Of a DNA stretch of 48,853 nt, positions 8,942-17,972 are shown piece after piece (the first letter of the stretch is position 1; every line of letters starts with the position of its first letter). Source of the stretch: an uncultured Porphyromonadaceae bacterium (GTDB taxonomy: Bacteria; Bacteroidota; Bacteroidia; Bacteroidales; Muribaculaceae); assembly GCA_900544305.1 (NCBI GenBank), contig UQUV01000022.1, positions 1-48,853 on the forward strand, read 5' to 3'. The notes under the pieces were generated by a model. It was given only the letters and a program-made list of their open reading frames with translations, did not search any database and had not been told where the DNA came from. The position numbers were made by a program, and so were the translations under genes.

Positions 8942-11179
8942 ATGAAACTCATTACTGAAAACAAAGGTGACTATCAGTTAGTACACCAACAAGACGGACC
9001 GGATTTGGGCTACTCGCCAAATTCTGGAGTCAAAATTATTGAAACCGACGGCAAAGCCTTCAAAAGTTTCGACGGCAACGACCAGTTGCTGCCTTACGAA
9101 GACTGGCGATTGCCCGCCGAAGAACGTGCCCGCGACCTTGCATCACGGCTGAGCATCGACGAAATTGCCGGCTTGATGCTCTACAGTCCGCAGGTCAAAC
9201 TGCCCATGCCCAACGACACTTACAACGGCGTGGCATTTGCCGAAAGCGGCAAAAACGCTGACGACTTGAGTGACGGACATATCCGCTGCCTACTGGACGA
9301 CAACGTAAGGCATCTGCTTGTATCTACTTTCCCCACTCCTGAAATTGCTGCAAAATGGAACAACAAAGTGCAGGCGCTCATTGAAGGACACACGCACGGT
9401 ATTCCTGCCAACAATTCTTCCGATCCACGACACTCTGCATTTGCCGATGCAGAATTCAGCCCGGGAAACGGCGGCAACATTTCCTTGTGGAGCAACATGC
9501 TGGGACTGGCTGCGACATTTGACCCGGAGACAGTGAAAGAGTTTGCACAAATCGCCTCCGAAGAATATAGGGCATTGGGCATAGCAACCGCCCTGTCGCC
9601 ACAAGCAGACCTTGGCACCGACCCGCGCTGGTATCGCTACAGCAGTACGTTCGGTCCGGAGCCACGATTGGTAACCGACCTTACACGAGCTTATTGCGAC
9701 GGATTCCAAACCTCGGACGAAAAAGACGAGGTAGAAAAAGGTAGCGGCTGGGGACGCAAGAGCGTAAACACAATGGTGAAACACTGGCCCGGCGGCGGCT
9801 CAGGCGAAGGCGGACGGGACGCCCACTACGGCAACGGTAAATTTGCTGTTTATCCCGGCAATTGCTTCCCGCTTCACAAACAGCCGTTCTTGAACGGTGC
9901 ATTTCAATTGGAAGGGAAAACGGGAAAAGCGTCAGCAGTCATGCCCTACTACACCATATCCTACAATCAGACGGATGAAAACGTAGGCAACGGCTTTAAT
10001 CGTGACATCATCTTGAATCAATTGCGCAACGAAGCCGGCTACGACGGTGTCGTCTGCACCGACTGGCTCATCACACACGATGAAATCCACCCGGGCGTAC
10101 ACTCCGGGAAACCCTGGGGAGTCGAAAAGATGACGGAAGCCGAACGACACTACAAAGCCTTGCTCGCAGGCATCGACCAATTCGGAGGCAACAACAAGAA
10201 AGCACCGGTATTGGAGGCTTATCAAATGTTCGTCAAAGAATACGGTGAAGAGTTTGCACGGAAACGGTTTGAGGAATCAGCATGCCGATTACTGAAAAAC
10301 ATTTTCCGCACCGGTCTTTTCGAAAATCCATATGTTGATGTAGAAAAAGCGAAATCAACAGTCGGTAATCCGGAATTCATGAAAAAAGGCTACGAACAGC
10401 AACTGCGCAGCATTGTAATGCTCAAAAACAGCGGCAAACTGCTTCCAATTTCAAAAACAAAGAAAGTTTATATCCCCCAACGCAAATCGCCGGCCGGCCC
10501 CAACTACTGGCGTCAGGAGCAACCTGAAAGAATCTATGATCCTGTTCCCGACTCCATACTCGGCAGTTATTACGAAAAGACCGTCAATCCGAAAGAAGCC
10601 GACTTTGCAATTGTGTTCATCGAATCGCCTCACAGCTATTTGATGGGCTACGACCCCGAAGACCTGAAAAAGGGAGGTAACGGATATATACCCATTTCCT
10701 TGCAGTACAACGACTACACCGCAACAGGCGCAAGGGAAACAAGCATTGCAGGCGGAGACCCGTTTGAAGAATTCACCAACCGTTCATACAAAAACAAAAC
10801 GGCTCACACCATCAACAAATGTGACCTGAAATTGCTGGAAGCTACCCGCAAAGCCATGGGCACGAAACCTGTTGTGCTGGTACTGATGATGTCCAATCCG
10901 ACCGTCATGTCGGAAATCGAACCGCTTGCCGATGCCATTCTTGTCGGATTCGACGTCCAGGCGCAAGCCTATATGGACATCATTTCCGGCAACTTCGAAC
11001 CGTCCGGACTGCTTCCGCTGCAACTGCCGGTCAGTATGGATGCCGTCGAAAAACATTGCGAAGATAAGCCCCGCGACATAGAATGCTACCGCGATGCCGA
11101 CAACCATGTCTACGACTTCGCCTTCGGCATGAACTGGCAAGGAGTCATCGACGATGAACGAACGCGAAAATACAAATAG
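8942..11179 (+). CDS. glycoside hydrolase family 3 protein, cytoplasmic
   Basis: A 745-residue GH3 enzyme, probably a beta-glucosidase type. The N-terminal TIM-barrel domain runs to about residue 420 and ends in the nucleophile motif GYDGVVCTDWL, with D374 as the predicted nucleophile. The C-terminal alpha/beta domain carries the acid/base loop and ends near VGFDVQAQAYMDIISG. No signal peptide or lipobox is present (MKLITENKGDYQ), which is unusual, because many Bacteroidetes GH3 enzymes are secreted to the periplasm. The FnIII domain common at the end of GH3 beta-glucosidases also seems absent or very short. Only 6 bp separate it from the glgP terminator and no promoter is seen. Exact substrate is unknown. 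Confidence 0.88.
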   Translation: MKLITENKGDYQLVHQQDGPDLGYSPNSGVKIIETDGKAFKSFDGNDQLLPYEDWRLPAEERARDLASRLSIDEIAGLMLYSPQVKLPMPNDTYNGVAFAESGKNADDLSDGHIRCLLDDNVRHLLVSTFPTPEIAAKWNNKVQALIEGHTHGIPANNSSDPRHSAFADAEFSPGNGGNISLWSNMLGLAATFDPETVKEFAQIASEEYRALGIATALSPQADLGTDPRWYRYSSTFGPEPRLVTDLTRAYCDGFQTSDEKDEVEKGSGWGRKSVNTMVKHWPGGGSGEGGRDAHYGNGKFAVYPGNCFPLHKQPFLNGAFQLEGKTGKASAVMPYYTISYNQTDENVGNGFNRDIILNQLRNEAGYDGVVCTDWLITHDEIHPGVHSGKPWGVEKMTEAERHYKALLAGIDQFGGNNKKAPVLEAYQMFVKEYGEEFARKRFEESACRLLKNIFRTGLFENPYVDVEKAKSTVGNPEFMKKGYEQQLRSIVMLKNSGKLLPISKTKKVYIPQRKSPAGPNYWRQEQPERIYDPVPDSILGSYYEKTVNPKEADFAIVFIESPHSYLMGYDPEDLKKGGNGYIPISLQYNDYTATGARETSIAGGDPFEEFTNRSYKNKTAHTINKCDLKLLEATRKAMGTKPVVLVLMMSNPTVMSEIEPLADAILVGFDVQAQAYMDIISGNFEPSGLLPLQLPVSMDAVEKHCEDKPRDIECYRDADNHVYDFAFGMNWQGVIDDERTRKYK

Positions 11180-11187
11180 CAGAAACG

Positions 11188-11219
11188 AAAAGAGACAGCC
11201 ACACCGACTGTCTCTTTTT
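11188..11219. terminator. bidirectional terminator between GH3 and sodB
   Basis: The stem AAAAGAGACAG / CTGTCTCTTTT has A and T runs on the two sides. The convergent GH3 and sodB genes can both use it. Confidence 0.88.
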
Positions 11220-11223
11220 CATT

Positions 11224-11808
11224 TTACTTTTCGTAGCGCTGTTCCACAACTTTCCAATCGAGAATCTCCCACATCCGATGGAGATACTCGGCCCGACGGT
11301 TCTGATAGTCGAGGTAATAGGCATGTTCCCAAACATCGAAACACAAAAGCGGCGTAAGTTTTCCGTCTTTAAGCGGTGTTTCGGCATTGCTGCCCTTTGT
11401 TATCAGCAGATTACCTTCGGCATCTTTCGACAACCATACCCAACCGGAACCAAACAGTGTGGTACCTGCGGCCTCAAATTTTTCCTTGAAAGCATCCAAC
11501 GAACCAAACTGACTATCGATGGCATCAGCCAATGCTCCGGAAGGAGTGAAAGCGCCGGCAGGAGACAATGCCATAAAATAGAACAGATGGTTCCAAGCCT
11601 GAGCCGCATTGTTAAACAAGCCGCCGTCGGCTTTCTGGACAATTTCTTCCAAAGTCATATCGGCAAAGGGAGTGCCTTCAATCAGCTTGTTGACATTGTC
11701 GATATATGCTCGTTCATGCTTACCGTAATGGTAATTGAGGGTTTCCTCACTTAGTACTTGTGCCAATGCATCTTTTGCATAAGGCAACGGAGGGAGTTCG
11801 TGTTTCAT
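11224..11808 (-). CDS. sodB: superoxide dismutase (Fe/Mn family)
   Basis: A 194-residue cytoplasmic superoxide dismutase, converting superoxide to oxygen and hydrogen peroxide. The four metal ligands are all visible: H27, H74 (AAQAWNHLFYF), D158 and H162 (DVWEHAYYLDYQNRR). The C-terminal domain contains GSGWVWL. Members of this clade in Bacteroides are often cambialistic, working with Fe or Mn, so the metal cannot be fixed from sequence alone. It stands alone between two terminators. No convincing promoter was found in the 60 bp upstream. Confidence 0.96.
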   Translation of the reverse strand: MKHELPPLPYAKDALAQVLSEETLNYHYGKHERAYIDNVNKLIEGTPFADMTLEEIVQKADGGLFNNAAQAWNHLFYFMALSPAGAFTPSGALADAIDSQFGSLDAFKEKFEAAGTTLFGSGWVWLSKDAEGNLLITKGSNAETPLKDGKLTPLLCFDVWEHAYYLDYQNRRAEYLHRMWEILDWKVVEQRYEK

Positions 11809-11860
11809 AACTTAATTATTAAGGTTTTATCATATAACGCAGGACAATAGTTTTAGTTCA

Positions 11861-11890
11861 CAAAAAACGCACCGTTTTTGGAAACGGTGC
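11861..11890 (-). terminator. intrinsic terminator of the tgt-lptG operon
   Basis: The perfect stem GCACCGTTT / AAACGGTGC (11869-11877 and 11882-11890) has a 4-nt loop. On the minus strand it is followed by six Ts. Confidence 0.9.
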
Positions 11891-11919
11891 GCATATATTT
11901 CAATAAAAGCATTCTGCTG

Positions 11920-12993
11920 CTAAATCGAAGCCTTCCGATAGAGATAAATACCGATAATCAGATAAATCATGTTTGGAATCCACATGGCCACACGCGGCGA
12001 CGTATAGCCGGAAATGGCAAACGTGGAAGTCACGGTAGAGAAAAGAATATAGGAGAAACTCAGCACCAGACCGATTCCGATATTGATACCCATTCCGCCT
12101 TTCACTTTCCGCGACGACAGCGACATGCCAATCAACGTCAGAATAAAGGCTGCGGCTGTCATGGCGAAACGCCGCTCATATTCAATCTCGAAGCTCTTGA
12201 TATTAGCCACACCCCTCGCCTTTTGCCGTTCGATATATTCTTTCAGCTCGGGGGTTGTCATCTTTTCGTGGTCGTTCTGCGCAATCAGGAAGTCGCGCGG
12301 CTCAATCGGGATAATCGTATCCAGACGCGAACCGGTAGTGATTTCCTCCTTCATGCCGTTGAAATCACGAATCATGTAGTTTCTTACCGTCCAGCGGTAC
12401 AACGTGTCGTAGACTGCCGATGTTGCGGTCAGACGGGATTTCAACACCTTGTCCTCAAACCGCTCCAACGAAAAGTTGTAGGCCGACTTCATACGGTTGT
12501 CGAAACGCGACATATAGGCAATCTCGCCGGGAGCTACCTGCAACTGGATGTTGACACCATAGTCCACCCCCTTGTTCTTGACATACTGGTTCTGATAGTT
12601 GATGCGCTTCACGTTGGCAGGCGGTATGACATAGGCATCCAGCACAAACGTGAAAGCCGCAATGAAAGCCGCAGAAACCATATAGGGAATCAGCAGGCGG
12701 CGAAAACTTACGCCACTCGACAGAATGGCAATAATCTCAGAATTGTCAGCCAGCTTCGACGTAAAGAAAATTACAGCAATAAACGTAAACAAGGGACTGA
12801 ACTGATTCGCCATGTAAGGCAGGAAGTTGAGATAATAGTCAAAAATAGTAGCCGACAAAGGGGCTTTCATTAAATTATCCAACTTCTCATTGACATCGAA
12901 CATGACAATAATTGCCAAAATCAGCAGAATGGCAAAAATGTAAGTCCCAAGAAACTTTTTAATGATATATTTGTCAAGAGTCTTTACTGTCAT
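11920..12993 (-). CDS. LptF/LptG (YjgP/YjgQ) family permease
   Basis: A 357-residue inner-membrane permease of the LPS export complex LptB2FG, which extracts lipopolysaccharide from the inner membrane and passes it to the periplasmic bridge. Three membrane helices lie near the N-terminus (after MTVKTLDKYIIKKFLGTYIF) and three near the C-terminus, around a periplasmic domain of roughly residues 120-260, which is the family's layout. LptF and LptG are hard to separate without comparison, so no symbol is given. It starts 18 bp after tgt and shares its promoter and terminator. This tgt-permease pairing is common in Bacteroidetes. Confidence 0.92.
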   Translation of the reverse strand: MTVKTLDKYIIKKFLGTYIFAILLILAIIVMFDVNEKLDNLMKAPLSATIFDYYLNFLPYMANQFSPLFTFIAVIFFTSKLADNSEIIAILSSGVSFRRLLIPYMVSAAFIAAFTFVLDAYVIPPANVKRINYQNQYVKNKGVDYGVNIQLQVAPGEIAYMSRFDNRMKSAYNFSLERFEDKVLKSRLTATSAVYDTLYRWTVRNYMIRDFNGMKEEITTGSRLDTIIPIEPRDFLIAQNDHEKMTTPELKEYIERQKARGVANIKSFEIEYERRFAMTAAAFILTLIGMSLSSRKVKGGMGINIGIGLVLSFSYILFSTVTSTFAISGYTSPRVAMWIPNMIYLIIGIYLYRKASI

Positions 12994-13011
12994 AACAAAC
13001 GGTTGTTCAAA

Positions 13012-14142
13012 TTACAAACGCTGCGTAACACGCACCACCATTTCATCTTTCCAAGCCTTGAAGTCGCCTGCAATGATATGCTTGCGCGCTTCACCTACAA
13101 GCCACAGATAGAAGGCAAGGTTATGAATGGATGCAATCTGGAGTGCCAGAATTTCCTGCGAGATGAACAAATGGCGCAGATAAGCCTTCGTATAAAGACG
13201 GTCGACTTCCGAAGCTCCGTCAATTTCTATCGGAGAAAAATCGTCAGCCCATTTCTTATTTCGCATGTTCATTATACCGTTTTTGGTAAAAAGCATACCG
13301 TTACGGCCATTTCGCGTAGGCATCACACAGTCCATCATGTCGACACCGCGTTCGATGGCTTCAAGAATATTGGCAGGCGTACCGACACCCATCAGGTAGC
13401 GGGGCTTGTCCTGTGGCAGAATCTCGTTCACCACCTCTATCATTTCATACATTTTCTCGGTAGGTTCACCGACAGCCAGTCCGCCGATGGCATTTCCTTC
13501 CGCTCCCAAATCTGTCACAAATTTGGCAGACTCCTTACGCAAGTCAGGATAAACACAACCCTGCACAATCGGGAAAAATGCCTGACGATAGCCGTATTTT
13601 CCCTCTGTTTCGCAGAAATGGTTCCACCCTCTCTGCAACCAGCGATGTGTCAGTGCAAGTGACTTTTTGGCATATTGATAGTCAGAATTTCCGGGAGGAC
13701 ACTCGTCAAGAGCCATCATGATGTCAGCACCGATAGAGCGCTGAATGTCGACAACACCTTCGGGAGTAAACAGGTGCTTCGAACCGTCGATATGCGAACG
13801 GAAATATGCGCCCTCCTCTTTCAATTTTCGGTTAGCCGACAATGAAAACACCTGAAAACCACCACTATCCGTCAGAATCGGGCGTTTCCATCCGTTGAAT
13901 TTATGCAGACCTCCCGCCTTTTCAAGAATATCGATTCCCGGACGAAGATAAAGGTGATAGGTATTACCCAAAATGATTTGAGCCTTTATATCCTCTTCAA
14001 GTTCATGAAAATGAACGGCTTTCACCGAGCCTACTGTTCCAACCGGCATGAAGATTGGCGTTTCAATCACGCCATGATCTGTCGTAATCAACCCGGCACG
14101 GGCATTGCTGTTTGTATCTTTTGACTGTAACTTAAATTCCAT
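13012..14142 (-). CDS. tgt: queuine tRNA-ribosyltransferase
   Basis: A 376-residue tRNA-guanine transglycosylase that exchanges guanine-34 of GUN-anticodon tRNAs for the queuine precursor. The general-base motif ILTDSGGFQVFSL, the substrate-binding GGLAVGEP loop and the nucleophile region RGVDMMDCVMPTRNGRNG are all present. Unusually, the zinc-site cysteines (CxCxxC, just before the SRAYLHHL-like segment in E. coli Tgt) are missing: here the stretch reads IEIDGASEVDRLYTKAYLRHL, while the later histidine region (ASIHNLAFYLWL) remains. It is the first gene of a two-gene operon with the LPS permease and has a full consensus promoter. Confidence 0.95.
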   Translation of the reverse strand: MEFKLQSKDTNSNARAGLITTDHGVIETPIFMPVGTVGSVKAVHFHELEEDIKAQIILGNTYHLYLRPGIDILEKAGGLHKFNGWKRPILTDSGGFQVFSLSANRKLKEEGAYFRSHIDGSKHLFTPEGVVDIQRSIGADIMMALDECPPGNSDYQYAKKSLALTHRWLQRGWNHFCETEGKYGYRQAFFPIVQGCVYPDLRKESAKFVTDLGAEGNAIGGLAVGEPTEKMYEMIEVVNEILPQDKPRYLMGVGTPANILEAIERGVDMMDCVMPTRNGRNGMLFTKNGIMNMRNKKWADDFSPIEIDGASEVDRLYTKAYLRHLFISQEILALQIASIHNLAFYLWLVGEARKHIIAGDFKAWKDEMVVRVTQRL

Positions 14143-14158
14143 ACTTTATATTTAGTCT

Positions 14159-14191
14159 GCAAAGATAGTGAAAGGTGAGCGCAAAGACAAA
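14159..14191 (-). promoter_or_regulatory. promoter of tgt-lptG
   Basis: On the minus strand TTTG (14191-14188) precedes TATCTTTGC (14167-14159) by 20 bp. This is a full match to the Bacteroidetes -33/-7 consensus. Confidence 0.8.
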
Positions 14192-14259
14192 TGAAAACGC
14201 AGTTTTCAGACTTGATTATGCCGAACCGCCACCTATCTTATCCAAAGCTTAAAAATTAA

Positions 14260-14275
14260 TGGCACACTTCTTGCA
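14260..14275 (+). promoter_or_regulatory. sigma-54-type promoter of clpB
   Basis: TGGCACACTTCTTGCA matches the sigma-54 consensus TGGCACnnnnnTTGCW at every fixed position, with the GG and GC exactly 12 bp apart. It lies 51 bp before the clpB ATG. No TAnnTTTG element was found in this gap on the plus strand. That RNA polymerase with RpoN uses it is inferred from the sequence. Confidence 0.7.
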
Positions 14276-14326
14276 TTATTCTACTGATGAAAATCAAATT
14301 TTAGAAAACAAATAACACTACATATT

Positions 14327-16921
14327 ATGAACTTTAACAATTTTACAATTAAGTCGCAAGAAGCCATTCAATTGGCAGTCGAAATTACCCGGCAGAACAG
14401 CGGTCAGGCTATTGAACCTGTCCACCTGCTGAAGGCGGTCATCGACAAAGGTGAATCGGTTGTAAAATTTATTTTTCAAAAACTGGGAGCCAACCAGAAC
14501 CTGATTATCTCCCAAGTTGAAAAAGGAATTGCCTCACAACCGAGAATCAGCGGAGGAGGTGAACAATATCTCTCCCGTGAATCAAACGACGTACTGCAAA
14601 AAGCCGTCGACTACTCTAAAAAATTAGGCGACGAGTACGTTACTCTTGAAAGTTTGCTTATGGCGCTTTTCCTTGTCAACAGCCAGGCCTCTACCATCTT
14701 GAAAGATGCAGGCGTTACTGAAAAGGAACTGAACAGCGCAATCATGGAATTGAGAAAAGGCAACAAAGCCACCAACCAGAGCGCAGAAGACACTTACAAT
14801 GCCCTCAGCAAATATGCCATCAACTTGAACGAACGGGCACGGAGCGGAAAGCTCGACCCGGTAATCGGCCGTGACGACGAAATCCGGCGTGTGCTCCAAA
14901 TCCTGAGCCGTAGAACAAAGAACAACCCTATCCTTGTAGGTGAACCGGGTACAGGTAAGACAGCCATCGCCGAAGGTCTTGCACAGCGAATCGTGAGAGG
15001 TGATGTGCCGGAAAACCTGAAGTCAAAACAACTCTACTCACTGGATATGGGTGCACTGGTTGCAGGTGCCAAATATAAAGGTGAATTTGAGGAACGTCTG
15101 AAAGCCATCGTCAATGAAGTTACCCAAAGCGAAGGAGAAATTATCCTGTTCATTGATGAAATCCATACGTTGGTAGGTGCCGGCAAAGGCGAAGGTGCAA
15201 TGGATGCCGCCAATATTCTGAAACCGGCTTTGGCAAGAGGTGACCTGAGAAGCATCGGTGCCACTACTCTTGACGAATACCAGAAATATTTCGAAAAGGA
15301 TAAGGCGCTTGAACGTCGTTTCCAGATTGTCATGGTGGACGAACCGGACGAAATGAGTTCTATCGCCATTCTCCGTGGCTTGAAGGAACGGTATGAAAAC
15401 CACCACAAGGTGAAAATCCTTGATGAGGCCATCATTGCCGCCGTCCAGCTTTCGGAACGCTACATCACCGACCGTTTCTTGCCTGACAAGGCAATTGACC
15501 TGATTGATGAAGCAGCCTCAAAACTCCGTATCGAAATTGATTCCGTGCCGCAGGCGTTGGATGAAATAACGCGTAAGATTGCACAACTTGAGATTGAACG
15601 CGAAGCCATCAAACGCGAAGGTGAATCAGAGAAAGTCAGAGAACTGGAAAAAGAGCTTTTCGAACTGAAAGAAGAGGAAAAGAGCTATAAGGCAAAATGG
15701 CAGGCTGAAAAGGAACTTATCAACCGGATTCAGCAGAACAAAATCGACATCGAACACTTGAAGTTTGAAGCCGAACGTGCCGAACACGACGGAGATTATG
15801 CGAAAGTTGCAGAAATCCGCTATTCAAAAATAGCGAATAAAGAAAACGAAAATGCGGCTCTCCAAAATCAGTTGAAGGATATGCAGGGCGACAAATCCCT
15901 GATAAAGGAAGTTGTCGATGCTGAAGACATTGCCGACATCGTTTCACGTTGGACCGGCGTGCCTGTCTCGAAAATGATTCAGAGCGAAAAGGAAAAGCTT
16001 CTGCATCTTGAAGAAGAGCTCCACAACCGTGTCGTAGGCCAGGACGAAGCCATCAGCGCTATCGCCGATGCCGTACGCCGTAGCCGTGCCGGCTTGAATG
16101 ACCCGCACCGTCCTATCGGTTCTTTCATATTCCTGGGTACAACCGGTGTCGGTAAAACAGAACTTGCCAAAGCGTTGGCCGACTATCTGTTTAACGACGA
16201 AAACATGATGACACGTATCGATATGAGCGAATATCAGGAGAAATTCTCCGTGTCACGTCTGATCGGTCCTCCTCCCGGATATGTAGGATACGAAGAAGGC
16301 GGCCAGCTGACGGAAGCTGTCAGACGGAAACCTTACTCCGTAGTGCTTTTCGATGAAATTGAAAAGGCACATCCCGATGTGTTCAACATTCTGCTCCAGG
16401 TGCTTGATGACGGACGTTTGACCGACAACAAGGGACGGGTCGTAAATTTCAAAAACACAATCATCATCATGACTTCCAACATGGGGTCACAGCTGATTCG
16501 TGAGAACTTTGAAAAGATTAACGACACCAACCGCCACATGATTGTCGAAAAGACCAAGAACGAAGTACTGGAAATGCTGAAGAAGACAATCCGTCCGGAG
16601 TTCTTGAACCGTATCGATGAAATCATCATGTTCTCACCGCTGCGCAAGGACGAAATCAAACAGATTGTGAACCTGCAAATCAATTCTGTCAAACGTATGC
16701 TTGCACACAACGGCATTGAACTCGATGTAACGGAAGACGCACTGAACCTGCTGACCGACGAAGGCTATGATCCTGAATTCGGTGCACGTCCTGTAAAACG
16801 TGTCATCCAGCGGGAAATCCTCAACCAATTGTCGAAAGACATTCTTGCAGGAAATGTCGACAAGGACAAGAGCATTGAAATCAGTGCCAACGGCAGTCAG
16901 TTTGTTTTCAAGAACCATTAA
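14327..16921 (+). CDS. clpB: ATP-dependent disaggregase ClpB
   Basis: An 864-residue Hsp100 chaperone that, with DnaK, pulls proteins out of aggregates. The double Clp N-repeat covers about residues 1-145. The first AAA+ domain has Walker A at 205-212 (GEPGTGKT) and a Walker B ILFIDEIHTL. A coiled-coil middle domain lies at about 400-530, rich in E/K, and marks ClpB rather than ClpA or ClpC. The second AAA+ domain has Walker A at 604-611 (GTTGVGKT). Length is normal. A sigma-54-like promoter lies upstream and a long terminator downstream, so it is a single-gene unit, probably stress-controlled. Confidence 0.97.
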   Translation: MNFNNFTIKSQEAIQLAVEITRQNSGQAIEPVHLLKAVIDKGESVVKFIFQKLGANQNLIISQVEKGIASQPRISGGGEQYLSRESNDVLQKAVDYSKKLGDEYVTLESLLMALFLVNSQASTILKDAGVTEKELNSAIMELRKGNKATNQSAEDTYNALSKYAINLNERARSGKLDPVIGRDDEIRRVLQILSRRTKNNPILVGEPGTGKTAIAEGLAQRIVRGDVPENLKSKQLYSLDMGALVAGAKYKGEFEERLKAIVNEVTQSEGEIILFIDEIHTLVGAGKGEGAMDAANILKPALARGDLRSIGATTLDEYQKYFEKDKALERRFQIVMVDEPDEMSSIAILRGLKERYENHHKVKILDEAIIAAVQLSERYITDRFLPDKAIDLIDEAASKLRIEIDSVPQALDEITRKIAQLEIEREAIKREGESEKVRELEKELFELKEEEKSYKAKWQAEKELINRIQQNKIDIEHLKFEAERAEHDGDYAKVAEIRYSKIANKENENAALQNQLKDMQGDKSLIKEVVDAEDIADIVSRWTGVPVSKMIQSEKEKLLHLEEELHNRVVGQDEAISAIADAVRRSRAGLNDPHRPIGSFIFLGTTGVGKTELAKALADYLFNDENMMTRIDMSEYQEKFSVSRLIGPPPGYVGYEEGGQLTEAVRRKPYSVVLFDEIEKAHPDVFNILLQVLDDGRLTDNKGRVVNFKNTIIIMTSNMGSQLIRENFEKINDTNRHMIVEKTKNEVLEMLKKTIRPEFLNRIDEIIMFSPLRKDEIKQIVNLQINSVKRMLAHNGIELDVTEDALNLLTDEGYDPEFGARPVKRVIQREILNQLSKDILAGNVDKDKSIEISANGSQFVFKNH

Positions 16922-16946
16922 TACTGCCCCATATACTTTAAAATAG

Positions 16947-16992
16947 GAAGACAGAATCTGGAAATTTCCGGATTCTGTCTTCTGTTTTTTTA
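16947..16992 (+). terminator. intrinsic terminator after clpB
   Basis: GAAGACAGAATC pairs with GATTCTGTCTTC, and the bases between them are also largely self-complementary (GGAAATTTCC). The result is a nearly continuous 36-bp palindrome followed by seven or more Ts. Confidence 0.92.
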
Positions 16993-17055
16993 TACCCCAC
17001 TTATCCGCTATGGTATGTCTTTTACAAACCAAATCTTTTTACTAATTTAGCGTCC

Positions 17056-17076
17056 GCTTCTTCCCTGCGAAGAAGC
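17056..17076 (+). repeat. inverted repeat in front of the TerB/DnaJ gene
   Basis: GCTTCTTC-cctgc-GAAGAAGC lies about 30 bp before the ATG at 17107. It may be a leader hairpin or an operator. No clear -7 element was identified in this gap. Confidence 0.45.
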
Positions 17077-17106
17077 CTGTCAAACAACTAAACAAATACT
17101 ACAACT

Positions 17107-17889
17107 ATGGCATACGGAAAATGGATTGGTGGCTTTTTGGGATTTATCAACACCCAAAGCGTTTTAGGAGCAATCGCCGGTTTTGCGCTCGGCTCTCTCT
17201 TTGACGCATTCGCCAACCGCAAACAAAACAACCAACAACAAACAACGACAAACGACATTCCCGGACAACAAGAAGCATACGGGAGAAGAAACAGTTTTCT
17301 GTTCTCATTAATGGTACTGTCGGCACATGTCATTCAGGCCGACGGAAAAATCATGCACTCGGAAATGGAACTGGTGCGACGCTTTCTCCGAAACACATTT
17401 GGAGAGAATTCCGTTGCTGAAGGAAACGACATTCTGATGCGCCTTTTCGAATACCGCAAACAGCAAGGCGAATATGCCTGGAACCAGCAAATCCACCAGG
17501 CGTGCACGGAGATTTCCATGGCCATGCCGGAGGAACACCGCATCCAACTGATTTCCTTTCTTGCCGAGATTGCCAAAGCCGACGGCAGCGTACATGAAAA
17601 AGAGCTGAACATCCTGCGCGACCTCGCACAATACCTACGGCTGAACGCTTCCATCATCGACCAGATGTTCGCACTCGGAAGCAACACGCTGGAAGATGCC
17701 TACAAAGTGCTTGGCATTACCCCCGATGCCACCGACGACGAAGTACGCAAAGCCTACAAGAAAATGGTTATCCAACACCACCCTGACAAAGTGGCAAACC
17801 TCGGAGAAGACGTCAAAAAGGCGGCAACCATCAAACTGCAGGAAATCAACAACGCAAAGGAAATCATTTTCAAGGCACGAAACTTATAA
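17107..17889 (+). CDS. TerB and DnaJ domain protein (DjlA-like)
   Basis: A 260-residue co-chaperone-like protein. The N-terminus (about residues 5-35) is a glycine-rich hydrophobic segment that could anchor it to the membrane, followed by a Q/N-rich linker. A TerB-like helical domain covers about residues 60-180 (LMVLSAHVIQADGKIMHSEM). A J domain ends the protein, with the DnaK-stimulating HPD motif in VIQHHPDKV. This is the layout of E. coli DjlA. Its J domain would stimulate the ATPase of DnaK. It follows clpB but has a separate transcription unit. The client is unknown. Confidence 0.88.
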   Translation: MAYGKWIGGFLGFINTQSVLGAIAGFALGSLFDAFANRKQNNQQQTTTNDIPGQQEAYGRRNSFLFSLMVLSAHVIQADGKIMHSEMELVRRFLRNTFGENSVAEGNDILMRLFEYRKQQGEYAWNQQIHQACTEISMAMPEEHRIQLISFLAEIAKADGSVHEKELNILRDLAQYLRLNASIIDQMFALGSNTLEDAYKVLGITPDATDDEVRKAYKKMVIQHHPDKVANLGEDVKKAATIKLQEINNAKEIIFKARNL

Positions 17890-17916
17890 CAACAATTCCC
17901 TTTGTAAGAGCATAAA

Positions 17917-17957
17917 GAGAGAGGGCTACGGAATTGCACATCCCATAGCCCTCTCTC
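17917..17957. terminator. bidirectional terminator between the DnaJ-like gene and ftsH
   Basis: AGAGAGGGCTA pairs with TAGCCCTCTCT around an unpaired loop of about 17 nt, between the two convergent genes. Confidence 0.82.
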
Positions 17958-17972
17958 GCATTTATTGGCTTT

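Noticed and set aside
11878..12873. 331-codon plus-strand frame
   Set aside because: Exact antisense shadow of the LptF/LptG permease; rich in His/Arg/Gln with no membrane or catalytic pattern.
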